The notes beneath the pieces were generated by a model. It made no database searches. It was not told where the DNA came from and worked only from the letters and a program-made list of their open reading frames with translations. The translations under genes and the position numbers were made by a program. A stretch of 64,000 nucleotides of DNA from an uncultured Mucilaginibacter sp. (lineage in GTDB: Bacteria > Bacteroidota > Bacteroidia > Sphingobacteriales > Sphingobacteriaceae), in contig CAITEP010000021.1 of assembly GCA_903891475.1 (NCBI GenBank), positions 62,001 through 126,000 of the forward strand. Direction: 5' to 3'. Shown here one piece after another: positions 1-9,461 of this stretch (position 1 is its first letter; every line of letters starts with the position of its first letter).

Positions 1-231
1 ACTTACACTTTTATACTAAATGACAGTAAAAAAAGTGGCTTTGGTATAGGTGGTTATGATAAAATTGGAGCTAGTGGCGGTGATATTTTTTATAACACAA
101 ATGCTGTTGTAACTGGCTCTGTGACTTTAAAAATTGTTTCAAATACAATAATTGCTGGTACTTTTTATTTTAACGCAGTTAATAGTACCGGCGATACGGT
201 AAAAATTACAAACGGTAGGTTTGATTGGTAA
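1..231 (+). CDS. C-terminal fragment of a DUF6252-like secreted protein
   Basis: An open frame runs from the window edge to TAA at 229-231 and gives 76 residues ending in ITNGRFDW. The segment GTFYFNAVNSTGDTVKITNG is typical of the C-terminal end of DUF6252-type proteins, small beta-rich lipoproteins common in Sphingobacteriaceae. The N-terminus and any lipobox lie outside the window. Function is unknown. Family assignment is from motif recall only; that the frame is a real gene end is much surer than its name. Confidence 0.6.
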   Translation, partial: TYTFILNDSKKSGFGIGGYDKIGASGGDIFYNTNAVVTGSVTLKIVSNTIIAGTFYFNAVNSTGDTVKITNGRFDW

Positions 232-251
232 CATGGTTAAATATTAACATC

Positions 252-338
252 ATGAAAACATTAAAAATGAACCTGATTATAACATTATTCATAGTTTTAA
301 TTTCCTCGTGCAAAAAAGACAAGGTAGACCTATTATAG
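252..338 (+). pseudogene. Truncated lipoprotein stub (28 codons)
   Basis: ATG at 252 opens a 28-residue peptide with a complete lipoprotein signal: a charged start (MKTLKMN), a hydrophobic core and a lipobox ending at Cys20 (LISSC), followed by KKDK and then TAG after only eight more residues. It starts 21 bases after the stop of the DUF6252-like gene, in a tandem arrangement. It is best read as the leftover 5' end of a second lipoprotein gene whose body was lost. A genuine micro-lipoprotein cannot be excluded. Confidence 0.5.
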
Positions 339-414
339 TAATTGCTTTTGGTCATAAAATTTTAAATAAAAATTTTTACTTTTACCACAAGAGCAAGTTT
401 AGTCTCAATTTTTA

Positions 415-999
415 ATGAGCCATCATCCATTTGGTAATTTACCCGAAATTATACTGGCCTCCAAATCGCCACGGCGGCAAGAGCTTTTAAAGCTGATGGA
501 TATCCGGTTTCGGATAATTTTAAAGGAGGTGGATGAATCGTACCCCGAAACCTTAGCCCCCGAGGAAGTAGCGGTTTACATAGCCGAAAAAAAGGCCCAT
601 GCCTTTGATGAGGCCCTAACCAACGAAATTGTACTAACCGCCGATACCATTGTTTGTATTGATAATCAAATTTTGGGCAAACCGGAATCTCTTCAAGGCG
701 CGGTTGAAATGTTGGAGCTACTATCGGGCAAAATGCATAGGGTAATTACAGGCGTTTGCTTGCTTTATCAGCATCAATTGCACAGTTTTTATGATGTATC
801 GGAAGTTTACCTCAATAAACTAAGTAGCGATGAGATTTTGTACTATGTACATAAATACCAACCTTTAGACAAAGCAGGCTCGTACGGCATTCAGGAGTTT
901 TTAGGCTTAATAGGTATCGAAAAAATTGTAGGCTCGTACACCAATGTGGTAGGTTTGCCTACCGAGAAGCTTTATAGGGCGTTGAAGAGTTTGCAGTAG
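415..999 (+). CDS. maf: Maf-family nucleotide pyrophosphatase
   Basis: This 194-residue protein is a Maf/YhdE-type house-cleaning enzyme that hydrolyses non-canonical or excess nucleoside triphosphates (family substrates dTTP, UTP and modified pyrimidine nucleotides) to monophosphate and pyrophosphate. The substrate loop ASKSPRR is at residues 15-21, the metal/base aspartate in TADTIV at 77, and the segment LSGKMHRVITGVCL plus the later DKAGSYGIQ motif point to the dTTP/UTP branch. Length is normal. It stands alone upstream of citrate synthase. The ATG at 415 leaves only a few residues before the first strand, as expected. Confidence 0.93.
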   Translation: MSHHPFGNLPEIILASKSPRRQELLKLMDIRFRIILKEVDESYPETLAPEEVAVYIAEKKAHAFDEALTNEIVLTADTIVCIDNQILGKPESLQGAVEMLELLSGKMHRVITGVCLLYQHQLHSFYDVSEVYLNKLSSDEILYYVHKYQPLDKAGSYGIQEFLGLIGIEKIVGSYTNVVGLPTEKLYRALKSLQ

Positions 1000-1128
1000 T
1001 AAATATCCTCTCGGCAATAAGCAGGCTGTTATTTTCCTCAATTTGAATTCAATTTTTCTAGGGTGATTTTTTAAAAAAAAATCTTCCAATCTGCATGTAA
1101 TTAAGGCGAATTAATACCTAGAATTTTT

Positions 1129-1136
1129 TACATTTG
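1129..1136 (+). promoter_or_regulatory. Probable -7 box of the citrate synthase promoter
   Basis: TACATTTG matches the Bacteroidota -7 consensus TAnnTTTG and ends 21 bases before the ATG at 1158, giving a leader of about 15 bases. No good TTTG -33 box is seen at the usual distance, so this rests on the -7 box alone. Confidence 0.45.
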
Positions 1137-1157
1137 TTGCAATAAAACTATTTCCTC

Positions 1158-2444
1158 ATGTCCGAAAATGCGCAATTAATAATTGGCGATAAAACGTATA
1201 GCTTACCAGTAATTGAAGGTACTGAAGGTGAAAAGGCGATTGATATTTCGAAACTCCGCGACCTTACCGGCTATGTTACCCTTGATGTTGGATACAAAAA
1301 CACAGGTGCCACCACCAGTGCCATTACCTTTTTAGATGGCGAATTGGGTATTCTGAAATATCGTGGTTATCCTATTGAGGAGCTTGCCGAAAAATCGAGC
1401 TTTATTGAAGTGGCTTATCTGTTAATTCATGGTGAGTTACCAAATAAGGAGCAGCTTGATTATTTTCAGTACGAAATAAGCAGGCATACCTTGGTACACG
1501 AGGATTTGAAAAAGTTTTTTGATGGCTTTCCGTCAAAGTCGCATCCAATGGGGCAATTGTCATCATTGGTTTGCTCTTTATCGGCCTACTATCCCGAATC
1601 GTTAAAGCAAGTGCAAACCGAAGAAGAGCTTCATTTAAGCATTATTAAAATGCTTGCCAAAATGACTACCTTGGTTTCATGGATTTATAAAAAGTCGTTA
1701 GGTCACCCATACATTTATCCGCAAAACAAATACGATTACGTTTCGAATTTTGTTTACATGACTTTTGGTCAGCGTACTGAGCCTTATGTGTTGGATCCGG
1801 TAATTGTTAAGGCCATGAATACCTTATTGATATTGCATGCCGACCATGAGCAAAATTGTTCAACCTCTACCGTACGTATCGTTGGTTCGTCCGAATCAAA
1901 TATATATGCTTCCGTATCCTCAGGTATTTCCGCGCTTTGGGGCCCATTGCATGGTGGCGCTAACCAGGCTGTAATTGAAATGTTGGAGCAGATTAAAGAA
2001 GACGGTGGCGATACTGATAAATGGATAGCCAAAGCTAAAGATAAAAATGATCCATTCCGTTTAATGGGCTTTGGGCATAGGGTTTATAAAAACTTCGACC
2101 CAAGGGCAAAAATAATTAAAAAGGCCTGCGATGAAATTTTGGAAAAACTAGGCATTGACGATGAAGTGTTGGAGATTGCCAAGAAGTTGGAAGAAGTGGC
2201 TTTAAAAGACCCTTACTTTGTAGAACGCAAATTATATCCAAACGTCGATTTTTATTCAGGAATCATATACCGTGCATTAGGTTTCCCAACTGATATGTTT
2301 ACCGTTTTGTTTGCCTTAGGCAGGTTGCCTGGATGGATTGCCCAATGGAAAGAAATGAAAGAGCATAAAGAGCCTATTGGCCGTCCGCGTCAAATATATA
2401 CCGGAAAGGTAAACAGGACTTATGTGGAGCTAAAAGACAGATAA
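1158..2444 (+). CDS. gltA: Citrate synthase (type II)
   Basis: A 428-residue citrate synthase that condenses acetyl-CoA with oxaloacetate at the entry of the TCA cycle. Catalytic residues are visible as His265 in GPLHGGANQ, His307 in GFGHRVYKNFDPRA and Asp364 in YPNVDFYSG, matching His264, His305 and Asp362 of the E. coli enzyme. The oxaloacetate-binding segment HADHEQNCSTSTVR is at 227-240. The N-terminal beta-rich extension and the length identify the hexameric, NADH-sensitive style type II enzyme rather than a methylcitrate synthase, although the two can be hard to separate by eye. It is monocistronic, with its own -7 box and a strong terminator directly downstream. Confidence 0.95.
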   Translation: MSENAQLIIGDKTYSLPVIEGTEGEKAIDISKLRDLTGYVTLDVGYKNTGATTSAITFLDGELGILKYRGYPIEELAEKSSFIEVAYLLIHGELPNKEQLDYFQYEISRHTLVHEDLKKFFDGFPSKSHPMGQLSSLVCSLSAYYPESLKQVQTEEELHLSIIKMLAKMTTLVSWIYKKSLGHPYIYPQNKYDYVSNFVYMTFGQRTEPYVLDPVIVKAMNTLLILHADHEQNCSTSTVRIVGSSESNIYASVSSGISALWGPLHGGANQAVIEMLEQIKEDGGDTDKWIAKAKDKNDPFRLMGFGHRVYKNFDPRAKIIKKACDEILEKLGIDDEVLEIAKKLEEVALKDPYFVERKLYPNVDFYSGIIYRALGFPTDMFTVLFALGRLPGWIAQWKEMKEHKEPIGRPRQIYTGKVNRTYVELKDR

Positions 2445-2470
2445 GAATTCCATTTTTTTGTAAATTATTA

Positions 2471-2512
2471 AAATTAGCGGATTTATATTTTTATAAATCC
2501 GCTAATTTTTTT
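2471..2512 (+). terminator. Rho-independent terminator of gltA
   Basis: A perfect 17-bp inverted repeat (2471-2487 with 2492-2508) encloses a four-base T loop and runs into a T tract. It begins 26 bases after the gltA stop and separates that gene from the downstream nuclease gene. Confidence 0.9.
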
Positions 2513-2535
2513 AGCAATGTTGTATATTTACTTCA

Positions 2536-3900
2536 ATGTACGCAATTGTTGATATTGAAACCACCGGCGGTCATGCCATTGCTAATGGTATAACCGAAAT
2601 TGCCATTTGCATACATGATGGTACCAAGGTGATTGAAAAATACAGCACCCTCATCAATCCCCGTAGGGAAATACCTTTTCATATTACCACACTTACCGGT
2701 ATTAGTAACGAGATGGTGAAAAACGCGCCATTTATAGAAGAGGTGGCCGCCGATATTTACAAAATGCTAAAGGGCAAAATATTTGTGGCCCATAACGTAA
2801 ATTTCGATTATTCTTTTGTCCGTTTTCATTTGGCGGCTTGTGGTTATACCTTGCAAAATGCCAAGTTATGCACCCTGCGTTTAAGCCGAAAAATTATTCC
2901 CGGCTATCCATCCTATAGTTTGGGGAAGCTTTGCCATCAATTAGGTATTGAAAATAATGCCCGGCATAGGGCCATGGGCGATGCCGAGGCTACCGCGATT
3001 TTGTTTTCCCTATTAATTCAAAAGGATAAGGACAAGTATATCACCAAGGCACTCAAACAAAACTCGAAAGAGCAGGTTTTACCACCAAATTTACCAAAAC
3101 AGGATATAGAGCAGTTGCCCAACAAACCGGGCATCTATTATTTTCACGATCAGCATGGTAAGGTGATTTATGTAGGTAAGGCCAAGAGTTTATACAAAAG
3201 GGTTTGTAGTCATTTTAGCGGCAATAATCCCGGACCGCAGCGGCAGGAATTTTTAAAAAATATTTATCAAATTTCCTATCAACTTTGTGGAACGGAACTG
3301 GTGGCTTTTGTTTTAGAAGCGATAGAAATAAAACGACTATGGCCTAAATATAACCAGGCTTTAAAAAGGTTTGAACATGCTTACGGAATTTATACATTCG
3401 AAGATCAGCGTGGTTTTTTACGCATGGCAATTGATAAGCAGCACAAGGCTATGAATGCCATATATACTTGTAATTCTTTGGCTGAAGGCCGCAACTTATT
3501 GTTGCAATTAATTGATGCTTTTGAACTATGCCCAAAGCTTTGTTTTATTCAAACTAATACAGGCGCTTGTACCGGGCCAAATAAAGATCAATGTGCTTGT
3601 GAAGGATTTGAGACAACCGAGGCATATAATACAAAGGTAAACAGGGCTATTGAAAAACTGAATGAGGCATTGCCAACCTATGCTATACGAGATGCGGGCC
3701 GTACCGATAACGAGCATAGCTGCCTTTTGATTGAAAAAGGGAAGTTTTACGGCTTAGGATTTATATCCAGTTATTTAGATGCAAATAATTTGGTTCACTT
3801 AAAACCCCATTTAACCGCTTATCCGGGTAATGATTATATAAAGAGCATTATTGCAGGTTATGCCACAAAATTCCCTGACAGAAAAGTTCAACTTAGCTAG
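2536..3900 (+). CDS. DnaQ-like 3'-5' exonuclease fused to a GIY-YIG nuclease domain
   Basis: A 454-residue fusion. Residues 1-165 form a DEDDh exonuclease: Asp6 and Glu8 in VDIETTGG, Asp91 in HNVNFDYSF, and His144 and Asp149 in HRAMGDAEAT. Residues about 195-280 form a UvrC/Cho-like GIY-YIG domain, with PGIYYF at 198-203, YVGKAKSLYKRV at 212-223 and a late LEAIEIKRLWPKYN helix. The remaining 170 residues, with several Cys, resemble the tail seen in Cho-type fusions. Such fusions are often annotated as DNA polymerase III epsilon but more likely act in excision repair. The ATG follows a TATATTTA box (2523-2530) by five bases. The stop overlaps the convergent gene by four bases. Confidence 0.9.
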   Translation: MYAIVDIETTGGHAIANGITEIAICIHDGTKVIEKYSTLINPRREIPFHITTLTGISNEMVKNAPFIEEVAADIYKMLKGKIFVAHNVNFDYSFVRFHLAACGYTLQNAKLCTLRLSRKIIPGYPSYSLGKLCHQLGIENNARHRAMGDAEATAILFSLLIQKDKDKYITKALKQNSKEQVLPPNLPKQDIEQLPNKPGIYYFHDQHGKVIYVGKAKSLYKRVCSHFSGNNPGPQRQEFLKNIYQISYQLCGTELVAFVLEAIEIKRLWPKYNQALKRFEHAYGIYTFEDQRGFLRMAIDKQHKAMNAIYTCNSLAEGRNLLLQLIDAFELCPKLCFIQTNTGACTGPNKDQCACEGFETTEAYNTKVNRAIEKLNEALPTYAIRDAGRTDNEHSCLLIEKGKFYGLGFISSYLDANNLVHLKPHLTAYPGNDYIKSIIAGYATKFPDRKVQLS

Positions 3901-4853
3901 TCGGCTATACTATCTAATTTATCACTTAAAGCGTTTATTTCGTAAGGTTGCAAGTAAAATGAATTAACTAATTTATGGCTCGAATAAATAGTTTCGCCAG
4001 TAAGCGCATTCACAATTACAATTACCTTGCCAGCAGTGGTGTTATGATAAAATAATAGGTAGTAGGTATTATCGTAGCCGGCTTTTATCTTTTCTTCTAA
4101 TAAGACATTCGAAATAACCTTATAACGGAATTTGTAGTTACCAAAAATCAGGTTCTCATATTCGTTTTTATCTTTCCAATAGTTTTTTGCCCATAAATTT
4201 TCTTCAGGACATAAAAGCACACCTTTTTTTACCTTTTTTAGTTCTTCAATATTGGCAAAATCATCAGATAAATCAATTTCTTTTCCAGCTTTAAGCCTCC
4301 TTTGTAGTTCTAATAGATTATTCTTTAGAATACCTGAATACCAGTTGGTAAAATAGCCATTGCCATCAAAGTCAAATCGAGGATAAACGCCATTTTGTAT
4401 TTTACCTACATTTTTTAAAACCATTGTATCAACTGATAATGGAATTTGAGCTATTGGTTTTTCATCAATTAATGAAACATCAACATGGCGGGTATAAAAA
4501 TTGTCGGTAAGTACCCAATAATTCAAGTAAAAATAAACCGAAGAATCTCCTTTTTCATTTACCTCAATATAATGCTCTAAGCTAAAATAGGAATCGCCGC
4601 GCTTTAAGTTTTTTTTGAGTTCGCCGGCTTTAATAAAATCAACGCTCTTTGTGGCTTTCCAATATTTTTTAATAACGCCAAAGAACTTTTCTGACCCTTT
4701 AAAATCCCACTTAAATTCAATTACGTGAGTATGCCCGTTTTTTATTTTTTTAAACGCTTTGATATCTACAATTTTAACCTGCCCATATATGTTTGCAGAC
4801 ATTAGCATCAGGAGGGTAACTATTACGTATAGGAACTTATTTTTGTTAAACAT
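3897..4853 (-). CDS. Secreted protein of unknown function
   Basis: A 318-residue protein with a Sec signal peptide (residues about 1-25, charged start, hydrophobic core, cleavage near IYGQ). The mature part is rich in Lys, Tyr, Phe and Asn and predicted mostly beta, with no catalytic motif that I recognise. A stretch near 255-318 (YYLLFYHNTTAGKVIVIVNA) reads like a beta-sandwich core. It converges on the DnaQ/GIY-YIG gene with a four-base overlap and stands alone on its strand. I do not recognise a family. Confidence 0.75.
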   Translation of the reverse strand: MFNKNKFLYVIVTLLMLMSANIYGQVKIVDIKAFKKIKNGHTHVIEFKWDFKGSEKFFGVIKKYWKATKSVDFIKAGELKKNLKRGDSYFSLEHYIEVNEKGDSSVYFYLNYWVLTDNFYTRHVDVSLIDEKPIAQIPLSVDTMVLKNVGKIQNGVYPRFDFDGNGYFTNWYSGILKNNLLELQRRLKAGKEIDLSDDFANIEELKKVKKGVLLCPEENLWAKNYWKDKNEYENLIFGNYKFRYKVISNVLLEEKIKAGYDNTYYLLFYHNTTAGKVIVIVNALTGETIYSSHKLVNSFYLQPYEINALSDKLDSIAD

Positions 4854-5051
4854 AAAAACAAAAAACTATGAGATATGGTGAAGTTTTGATAAAAAATTTT
4901 TCATAAAAATACGCTAATTATAAAATAAATCAAAATAAAATATGCGCAGAATCTGTAATAATTCTATTACCATATTTTTATAATTTATTGAATTTCAGTA
5001 GGTAAGTAATTTTTACCATATGGTTGGTTTAAAAAAGAAAAACATGTTATT

Positions 5052-5885
5052 TTAAATTATTTCAGCCTTTTCCAATTCAACCTTCATTTGTTGTTGCAGG
5101 TTTAAAGCCTCGTGTCTTGCGGCATCCGCAAAATCTTTTCCTTTTGAAGCGTATATAATAGAGCGCGATGCATTCACAATCAGACCACAATCAGCATTCA
5201 TACCATAGTGGCAAACCTCACTTAAATTCCCTCCTTGTGCACCAATTCCCGGCACTAGCAAAAAGTTATTTGGCGCATATTTTCTGATATTGGTAAATTC
5301 CGTACTTTTTGTAGCGCCTACCACAAACATTAACCTATCTGCACCTGCCCAAGTTGTAGCTTTTTGAAGCACTACTTCATAAAGCAAGCCTGCTTCAGTT
5401 TCAAGGTATTGAAAATCCTTACTTCCTGCGGATGAGGTTAGGGCCAATAAAATAATCCATTTATCAGGATATTTTAAATAGGGCGTCACCGCGTCATGGC
5501 CCATATAAGGCGAAACGGTAATAGCGTCAAAATTCATCCCCGATGCCGCTTCATCAAAAAACGTTTTTGCATACATTTCGGAGGTATTGCCCATATCGCC
5601 ACGCTTGGCATCAATAATACTCAAGCAGTTTTTAGGTAGATATTTGCAGGTATCAATTAAACTTTGCAATCCGCTTATTCCTCTACATTCATAAAACGCG
5701 GAATTTGGCTTATAGGCTATGCATAAATCCTCCGTAGCATCTATAATGCGCTTGTTGAATTCAAGAACCGGGTCGGGATAATCCAGCAAAAAGGAAGGTA
5801 TTTTCTCTATATCTGTATCAAGACCAACACAGAGAAACGATTTTTTAAGCTTTATTTGTTCAATTAATTGCTGACGAGAAATCAT
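5052..5885 (-). CDS. pyrF: Orotidine 5'-phosphate decarboxylase (type 2)
   Basis: The enzyme converts OMP to UMP, the last step of de novo pyrimidine synthesis. Motifs in order are [10 protein letters not shown] near the N-terminus, the catalytic Asp/Lys segment [11 protein letters not shown], and a phosphate-binding VPGIGAQGG near residue 215. These are of the type 2 group (UPF-like, about 270-280 residues) usual in Bacteroidota. The open frame extends to a GTG at 5894, but the ATG at 5885 ([10 protein letters not shown]) fits the family N-terminus better, giving 277 residues. It is divergent from rho across a 401-base spacer. No other pyr gene is nearby. Confidence 0.93.
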   Translation of the reverse strand: MISRQQLIEQIKLKKSFLCVGLDTDIEKIPSFLLDYPDPVLEFNKRIIDATEDLCIAYKPNSAFYECRGISGLQSLIDTCKYLPKNCLSIIDAKRGDMGNTSEMYAKTFFDEAASGMNFDAITVSPYMGHDAVTPYLKYPDKWIILLALTSSAGSKDFQYLETEAGLLYEVVLQKATTWAGADRLMFVVGATKSTEFTNIRKYAPNNFLLVPGIGAQGGNLSEVCHYGMNADCGLIVNASRSIIYASKGKDFADAARHEALNLQQQMKVELEKAEII

Positions 5886-6286
5886 AAAAAGCACCCATTT
5901 TTTGTTCGGTCAAAAAAACAAAAAATAAACCAATAAAATGTTTTTGAACTATATTTTTTAAAATAGTTTGTATTTTTAAAATAATTGAGTACAATTGCAT
6001 GTTTTCTGATGGATTTTTTCTTGCACTAAAGAAATAATTTGAAACCCCAGTTTTTTATTAAATTTTAACCTGATGGTTGTTGCATAAATAAGATTGCAAA
6101 TAAGTTTTTTTAAATCACACTACTTTATTAAATACAAATTTTAACACATTAGCTATTATCTCATCATTCAGGCATGATATTTCAACTAACAATGATGCAA
6201 TCCTTTTGTACTATTGAGAAAACAAATAACCTACAAAAAAATAGAATATTCTAACTAAAATATCTTTTTGAACCATAATACATCAT
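5886..6286. other. 401-base spacer between divergent pyrF and rho
   Basis: AT-rich and free of convincing reading frames. It must hold the promoters of both pyrF and rho. I found only imperfect matches to TAnnTTTG and no clear hairpin, so I assign no site. A long rho leader would be consistent with Rho autoregulation seen in other bacteria, which is inference. Confidence 0.4.
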
Positions 6287-7897
6287 ATGTTTGATATAAA
6301 TGATTTGAACGACAAGCTCGTATCAGAGTTGCGCGAAATTGCCAGAAATTTAGGGATAGCCGAAGCTGACGAACTTAGAAAGGCGCAATTAATAACCAAG
6401 ATTGTTGAACAAGAACAACTGATTGAAGCCGCCAGATTACAGCAAAATATTGTCAATAGCATTTATGCACCCGCTGAAGCTGAGGCCCCTGTAGAAAAGG
6501 TGCGTAAAAGGATACGGACTGTAAAAAGTTCGAACGAGCGGAGGGTAGATGTACCTTTGGATGATACCAATTTATTTGATATACCGGACGATGAAATTAC
6601 AACCGATGAAGGCGAAGTAACCGCGCCCGTTTTAGAAGCCAGTTTATCACCTGAGCAAGCCGCTGAAATTACCAGTAAGTTGAACGAACAAAATGTGGAG
6701 GCTACGCATCAAAAGGTTGAAAGACGTGTTGCAAACCATGGCAATCAGCAAAAAAACCAGGAACCAGCTATCAACCTTGATTTTGATAATGTGATTGTAA
6801 ACGAAGGCGTATTAGAGATTATGCCCGATGGCTATGGCTTTTTACGTTCATCTGATTATAATTATCTAACCTCTCCCGATGATATTTATGTTTCTCAGTC
6901 GCAAATTAAGTTATTTGGATTGAAAACAGGCGATACCGTCAGAGGAAGCATTCGTCCGCCAAAAGAAGGTGAAAAATATTTCCCATTGGTAAGGGTTGAA
7001 GCTATAAATGGTAGGGTACCAGCCGAGGTGCGTGACCGGGTTCCATTCGACCACCTTACGCCTTTGTTCCCTTCCGAAAAATTGAGCCTCTTTACCGACC
7101 CCAATAATTACTCAACCCGCATCATGGACCTTTTCTCACCGATAGGTAAAGGCCAGCGTGGTTTAATAGTGGCACAGCCAAAAACAGGTAAAACCATGTT
7201 ATTGAAGGATGTGGCAAACGCCATTGCCAAAAACCATCCGGAAGTTTATTTAATTATATTGTTAATTGACGAACGCCCGGAAGAGGTGACCGATATGGCC
7301 AGAAGTGTAAGAGCCGAAGTTGTTTCCTCTACCTTTGATGAGCCTGCAGAACGACATGTAAAAATTGCCAATATTGTGTTGGAAAAAGCAAAGCGTATGG
7401 TTGAATGCGGTCACGACGTAGTGATCTTATTGGATTCAATCACACGTTTGGCGCGTGCTTATAATACAGTTGCACCAGCATCGGGTAAAATATTATCGGG
7501 TGGTGTGGATGCCAATGCCTTGCACAAGCCGAAACGCTTTTTTGGCGCGGCACGTAATATTGAAGATGGTGGTTCATTAACCATTATCGCTACAGCCTTA
7601 ACCGAAACAGGTTCCAAAATGGATGAGGTTATTTTTGAGGAGTTTAAAGGTACCGGTAATATGGAACTGCAATTGGATCGTAAGCTATCAAACAAACGCA
7701 TATTCCCTGCTATTGATATTACCGCCTCCAGCACCAGGCGTGATGACTTGTTGCTTGATCGCGAAACGTTGCAAAGAATTTGGATTTTACGTAACCATTT
7801 GGCCGATATGAATTCGCAGGAATCAATGGAGTTTTTGCAATCGCAAATTAAGGGTACAAAAACCAACGAGGAGTTTTTAATATCTATGAATTCATAG
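6287..7897 (+). CDS. rho: Transcription termination factor Rho
   Basis: A 536-residue hexameric RNA helicase/translocase. Residues 1-45 are the Rho N-terminal helical (SAP-like) domain; about 55-160 is a long low-complexity acidic/Gln-rich insertion absent from the 419-residue E. coli protein but usual in Bacteroidota; the cold-shock-like primary RNA site follows ([31 protein letters not shown]). The ATPase core shows Walker [10 protein letters not shown], Walker [12 protein letters not shown] and the Q-loop region [20 protein letters not shown]. The gene is monocistronic. Confidence 0.97.
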   Translation: MFDINDLNDKLVSELREIARNLGIAEADELRKAQLITKIVEQEQLIEAARLQQNIVNSIYAPAEAEAPVEKVRKRIRTVKSSNERRVDVPLDDTNLFDIPDDEITTDEGEVTAPVLEASLSPEQAAEITSKLNEQNVEATHQKVERRVANHGNQQKNQEPAINLDFDNVIVNEGVLEIMPDGYGFLRSSDYNYLTSPDDIYVSQSQIKLFGLKTGDTVRGSIRPPKEGEKYFPLVRVEAINGRVPAEVRDRVPFDHLTPLFPSEKLSLFTDPNNYSTRIMDLFSPIGKGQRGLIVAQPKTGKTMLLKDVANAIAKNHPEVYLIILLIDERPEEVTDMARSVRAEVVSSTFDEPAERHVKIANIVLEKAKRMVECGHDVVILLDSITRLARAYNTVAPASGKILSGGVDANALHKPKRFFGAARNIEDGGSLTIIATALTETGSKMDEVIFEEFKGTGNMELQLDRKLSNKRIFPAIDITASSTRRDDLLLDRETLQRIWILRNHLADMNSQESMEFLQSQIKGTKTNEEFLISMNS

Positions 7898-7981
7898 TTA
7901 TTGTTGCCTATGATTTGGAATGACTTGAGGCGTATTTACAAGTAGTTTAATTAGGTTATTTCTAAAAATATTGAGCATTGC

Positions 7982-8707
7982 ATGCCCATTATGCCAAACT
8001 TTATAAGTAAAAACATACCCAATGCCATTACCTGTGCAAACCTGTTTTGTGGGTGCATAGGTATTGTTTTTGCTTTTAAGGGAGATTTAAATACCGCCGC
8101 CGCCGCTATATTTTTATGCGCGGTTTTTGATTTTTTTGATGGCTTTGCCGCAAGGTTATTACGCGCATACTCGGCCATTGGTAAAGAACTTGATTCATTG
8201 GCCGATATGGTAAGCTTTGGCTTGTTGCCGGGTGTAATTATCTATGAGTTTTTTTTAAAGGCAGTTCAATTGTCAAATTCAGACGGCAGACTGGTTTATT
8301 TCGCCTTTATAATTCCCGTTTTTTCGGCATTGCGTTTAGCTAAATTTAATATTGATGAACGGCAAACAGATAATTTTATAGGCTTGCCCACTCCGGCATG
8401 CGCTATTTTAATTGCCTCCTTTCCGTTTATATTGCATAGGTATGCCAGCATATTTAATTTGGTGTTTTATAATCCTTATATTTTGGTATGTTTTACCCTA
8501 TTAATCAGTTTATTAATGGTGGTCGAAATACCCATGTTATCACTCAAATTCAAGAATTACCATTTTGCCCCCAATATTTTTAGGTATTTATTGTTATTGA
8601 TTTCGGCAATTATGATAGTATTTCTTAATTTTGCCGCCATACCGTTAATCATTTTTATATACATCATATTATCAATTATCCAGTTTAAATTTGTTACCGC
8701 TAATTAG
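7982..8707 (+). CDS. pssA: CDP-diacylglycerol-serine O-phosphatidyltransferase
   Basis: A 241-residue integral membrane enzyme that transfers phosphatidyl from CDP-diacylglycerol to L-serine, the precursor step to phosphatidylethanolamine. The CDP-alcohol phosphatidyltransferase signature is complete: Asp50, Asp53-Gly54, Ala57-Arg58, Gly67, Asp71 and Asp75. About six to seven hydrophobic helices follow. The serine-specific N-terminus (ITCANLFCGCIGI) supports PssA over PgsA. ATG at 7982 or 7991 are both possible. It lies 84 bases after rho and 70 before purS, all on one strand. Confidence 0.93.
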   Translation: MPIMPNFISKNIPNAITCANLFCGCIGIVFAFKGDLNTAAAAIFLCAVFDFFDGFAARLLRAYSAIGKELDSLADMVSFGLLPGVIIYEFFLKAVQLSNSDGRLVYFAFIIPVFSALRLAKFNIDERQTDNFIGLPTPACAILIASFPFILHRYASIFNLVFYNPYILVCFTLLISLLMVVEIPMLSLKFKNYHFAPNIFRYLLLLISAIMIVFLNFAAIPLIIFIYIILSIIQFKFVTAN

Positions 8708-8777
8708 TAACTTGGTTTAGCTTACAAACAAATCGAATTTTTTAGAAAATTTATCCCAATTAAATATAATTACAGCA

Positions 8778-9032
8778 ATGAAAAAATTCCACGCCGAGAT
8801 AGACATCATGCCAAAAAAAGAAATATTGGATCCACAAGGTAAGGCTGTAACCGGAAGCATGAAAAACCTCGGTCTTTCTGAAATTGAAAATGTAAGGATA
8901 GGGAAACATATCACCCTACAGCTAGAAGCCGAAACCAAAGAAATTGCCCATACAAAGGTTGATACCGCTTGTAAAAACCTATTGGCTAATTTAATTATGG
9001 AAAGCTATAGCTTTAACCTGTTAGAGGTTTAG
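8778..9032 (+). CDS. purS: Phosphoribosylformylglycinamidine synthase subunit PurS
   Basis: An 84-residue protein of normal PurS length. In the three-part FGAM synthase of purine synthesis, PurS bridges PurL and the glutaminase PurQ. Family features are the opening strand FHAEIDIMPKKEILDPQGKA, the central NVRIGKHITLQL strand and the closing helix NLLANLIMESY. No purL or purQ is next to it here, so its partners must be encoded elsewhere. Confidence 0.9.
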   Translation: MKKFHAEIDIMPKKEILDPQGKAVTGSMKNLGLSEIENVRIGKHITLQLEAETKEIAHTKVDTACKNLLANLIMESYSFNLLEV

Positions 9033-9064
9033 GTGTAGTTTTACTATTTTTTTTTGAAATTAAA

Positions 9065-9436
9065 TCAGGCTTCTTTTTCCTTTTTTATTAGCACAAGCGC
9101 GCTCATATTTTCCGTAATATAAGCCTTTGCTTCTACAAGTTTTGGAGCAATGGTATCATAATCAGGTGATTCTCCTTTCGAGGCAAATTCAATTTCACGA
9201 AACAATTCCTGACTCCTCAGCATACCAAAAATACCCAAGTTTGGCTTTAATTTATGAGCATAATTTGCAGCGGTTGGCCAATCGCGGTTTTCAATGGCAG
9301 TACCTAAAATGTCTATAATCTCTGGTGCTTGTTCCAAAAACATCGCGATGGTTTCAACGATGAATTCGTCACTTCCATCAGCCACTTCGTTCAAATAGGT
9401 TAAGTCTAAATCCCTTTTAGGATGTATAGTTGACAT
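9065..9436 (-). CDS. Histidine-containing phosphotransfer (Hpt) protein
   Basis: A 123-residue helical Hpt domain. The phospho-accepting His61 lies in YAHKLKPNLGIFGM, matching the HxLKxxxxxxG signature. It would relay phosphate between a hybrid histidine kinase and a response regulator, but no kinase or regulator is adjacent, so its partners are unknown. It begins 22 bases after the folK stop on the same strand and appears to have its own -7 box overlapping that stop. Confidence 0.88.
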   Translation of the reverse strand: MSTIHPKRDLDLTYLNEVADGSDEFIVETIAMFLEQAPEIIDILGTAIENRDWPTAANYAHKLKPNLGIFGMLRSQELFREIEFASKGESPDYDTIAPKLVEAKAYITENMSALVLIKKEKEA

Positions 9437-9453
9437 GAAATTAATGTTTAATT

Positions 9454-9461
9454 CAAAGTTA
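9454..9461 (-). promoter_or_regulatory. Probable -7 box of the Hpt gene
   Basis: On the minus strand the sequence reads TAACTTTG, an exact TAnnTTTG match, ending 17 bases before the Hpt ATG at 9436. It overlaps the last codons of folK. No -33 box was confirmed. Confidence 0.45.
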
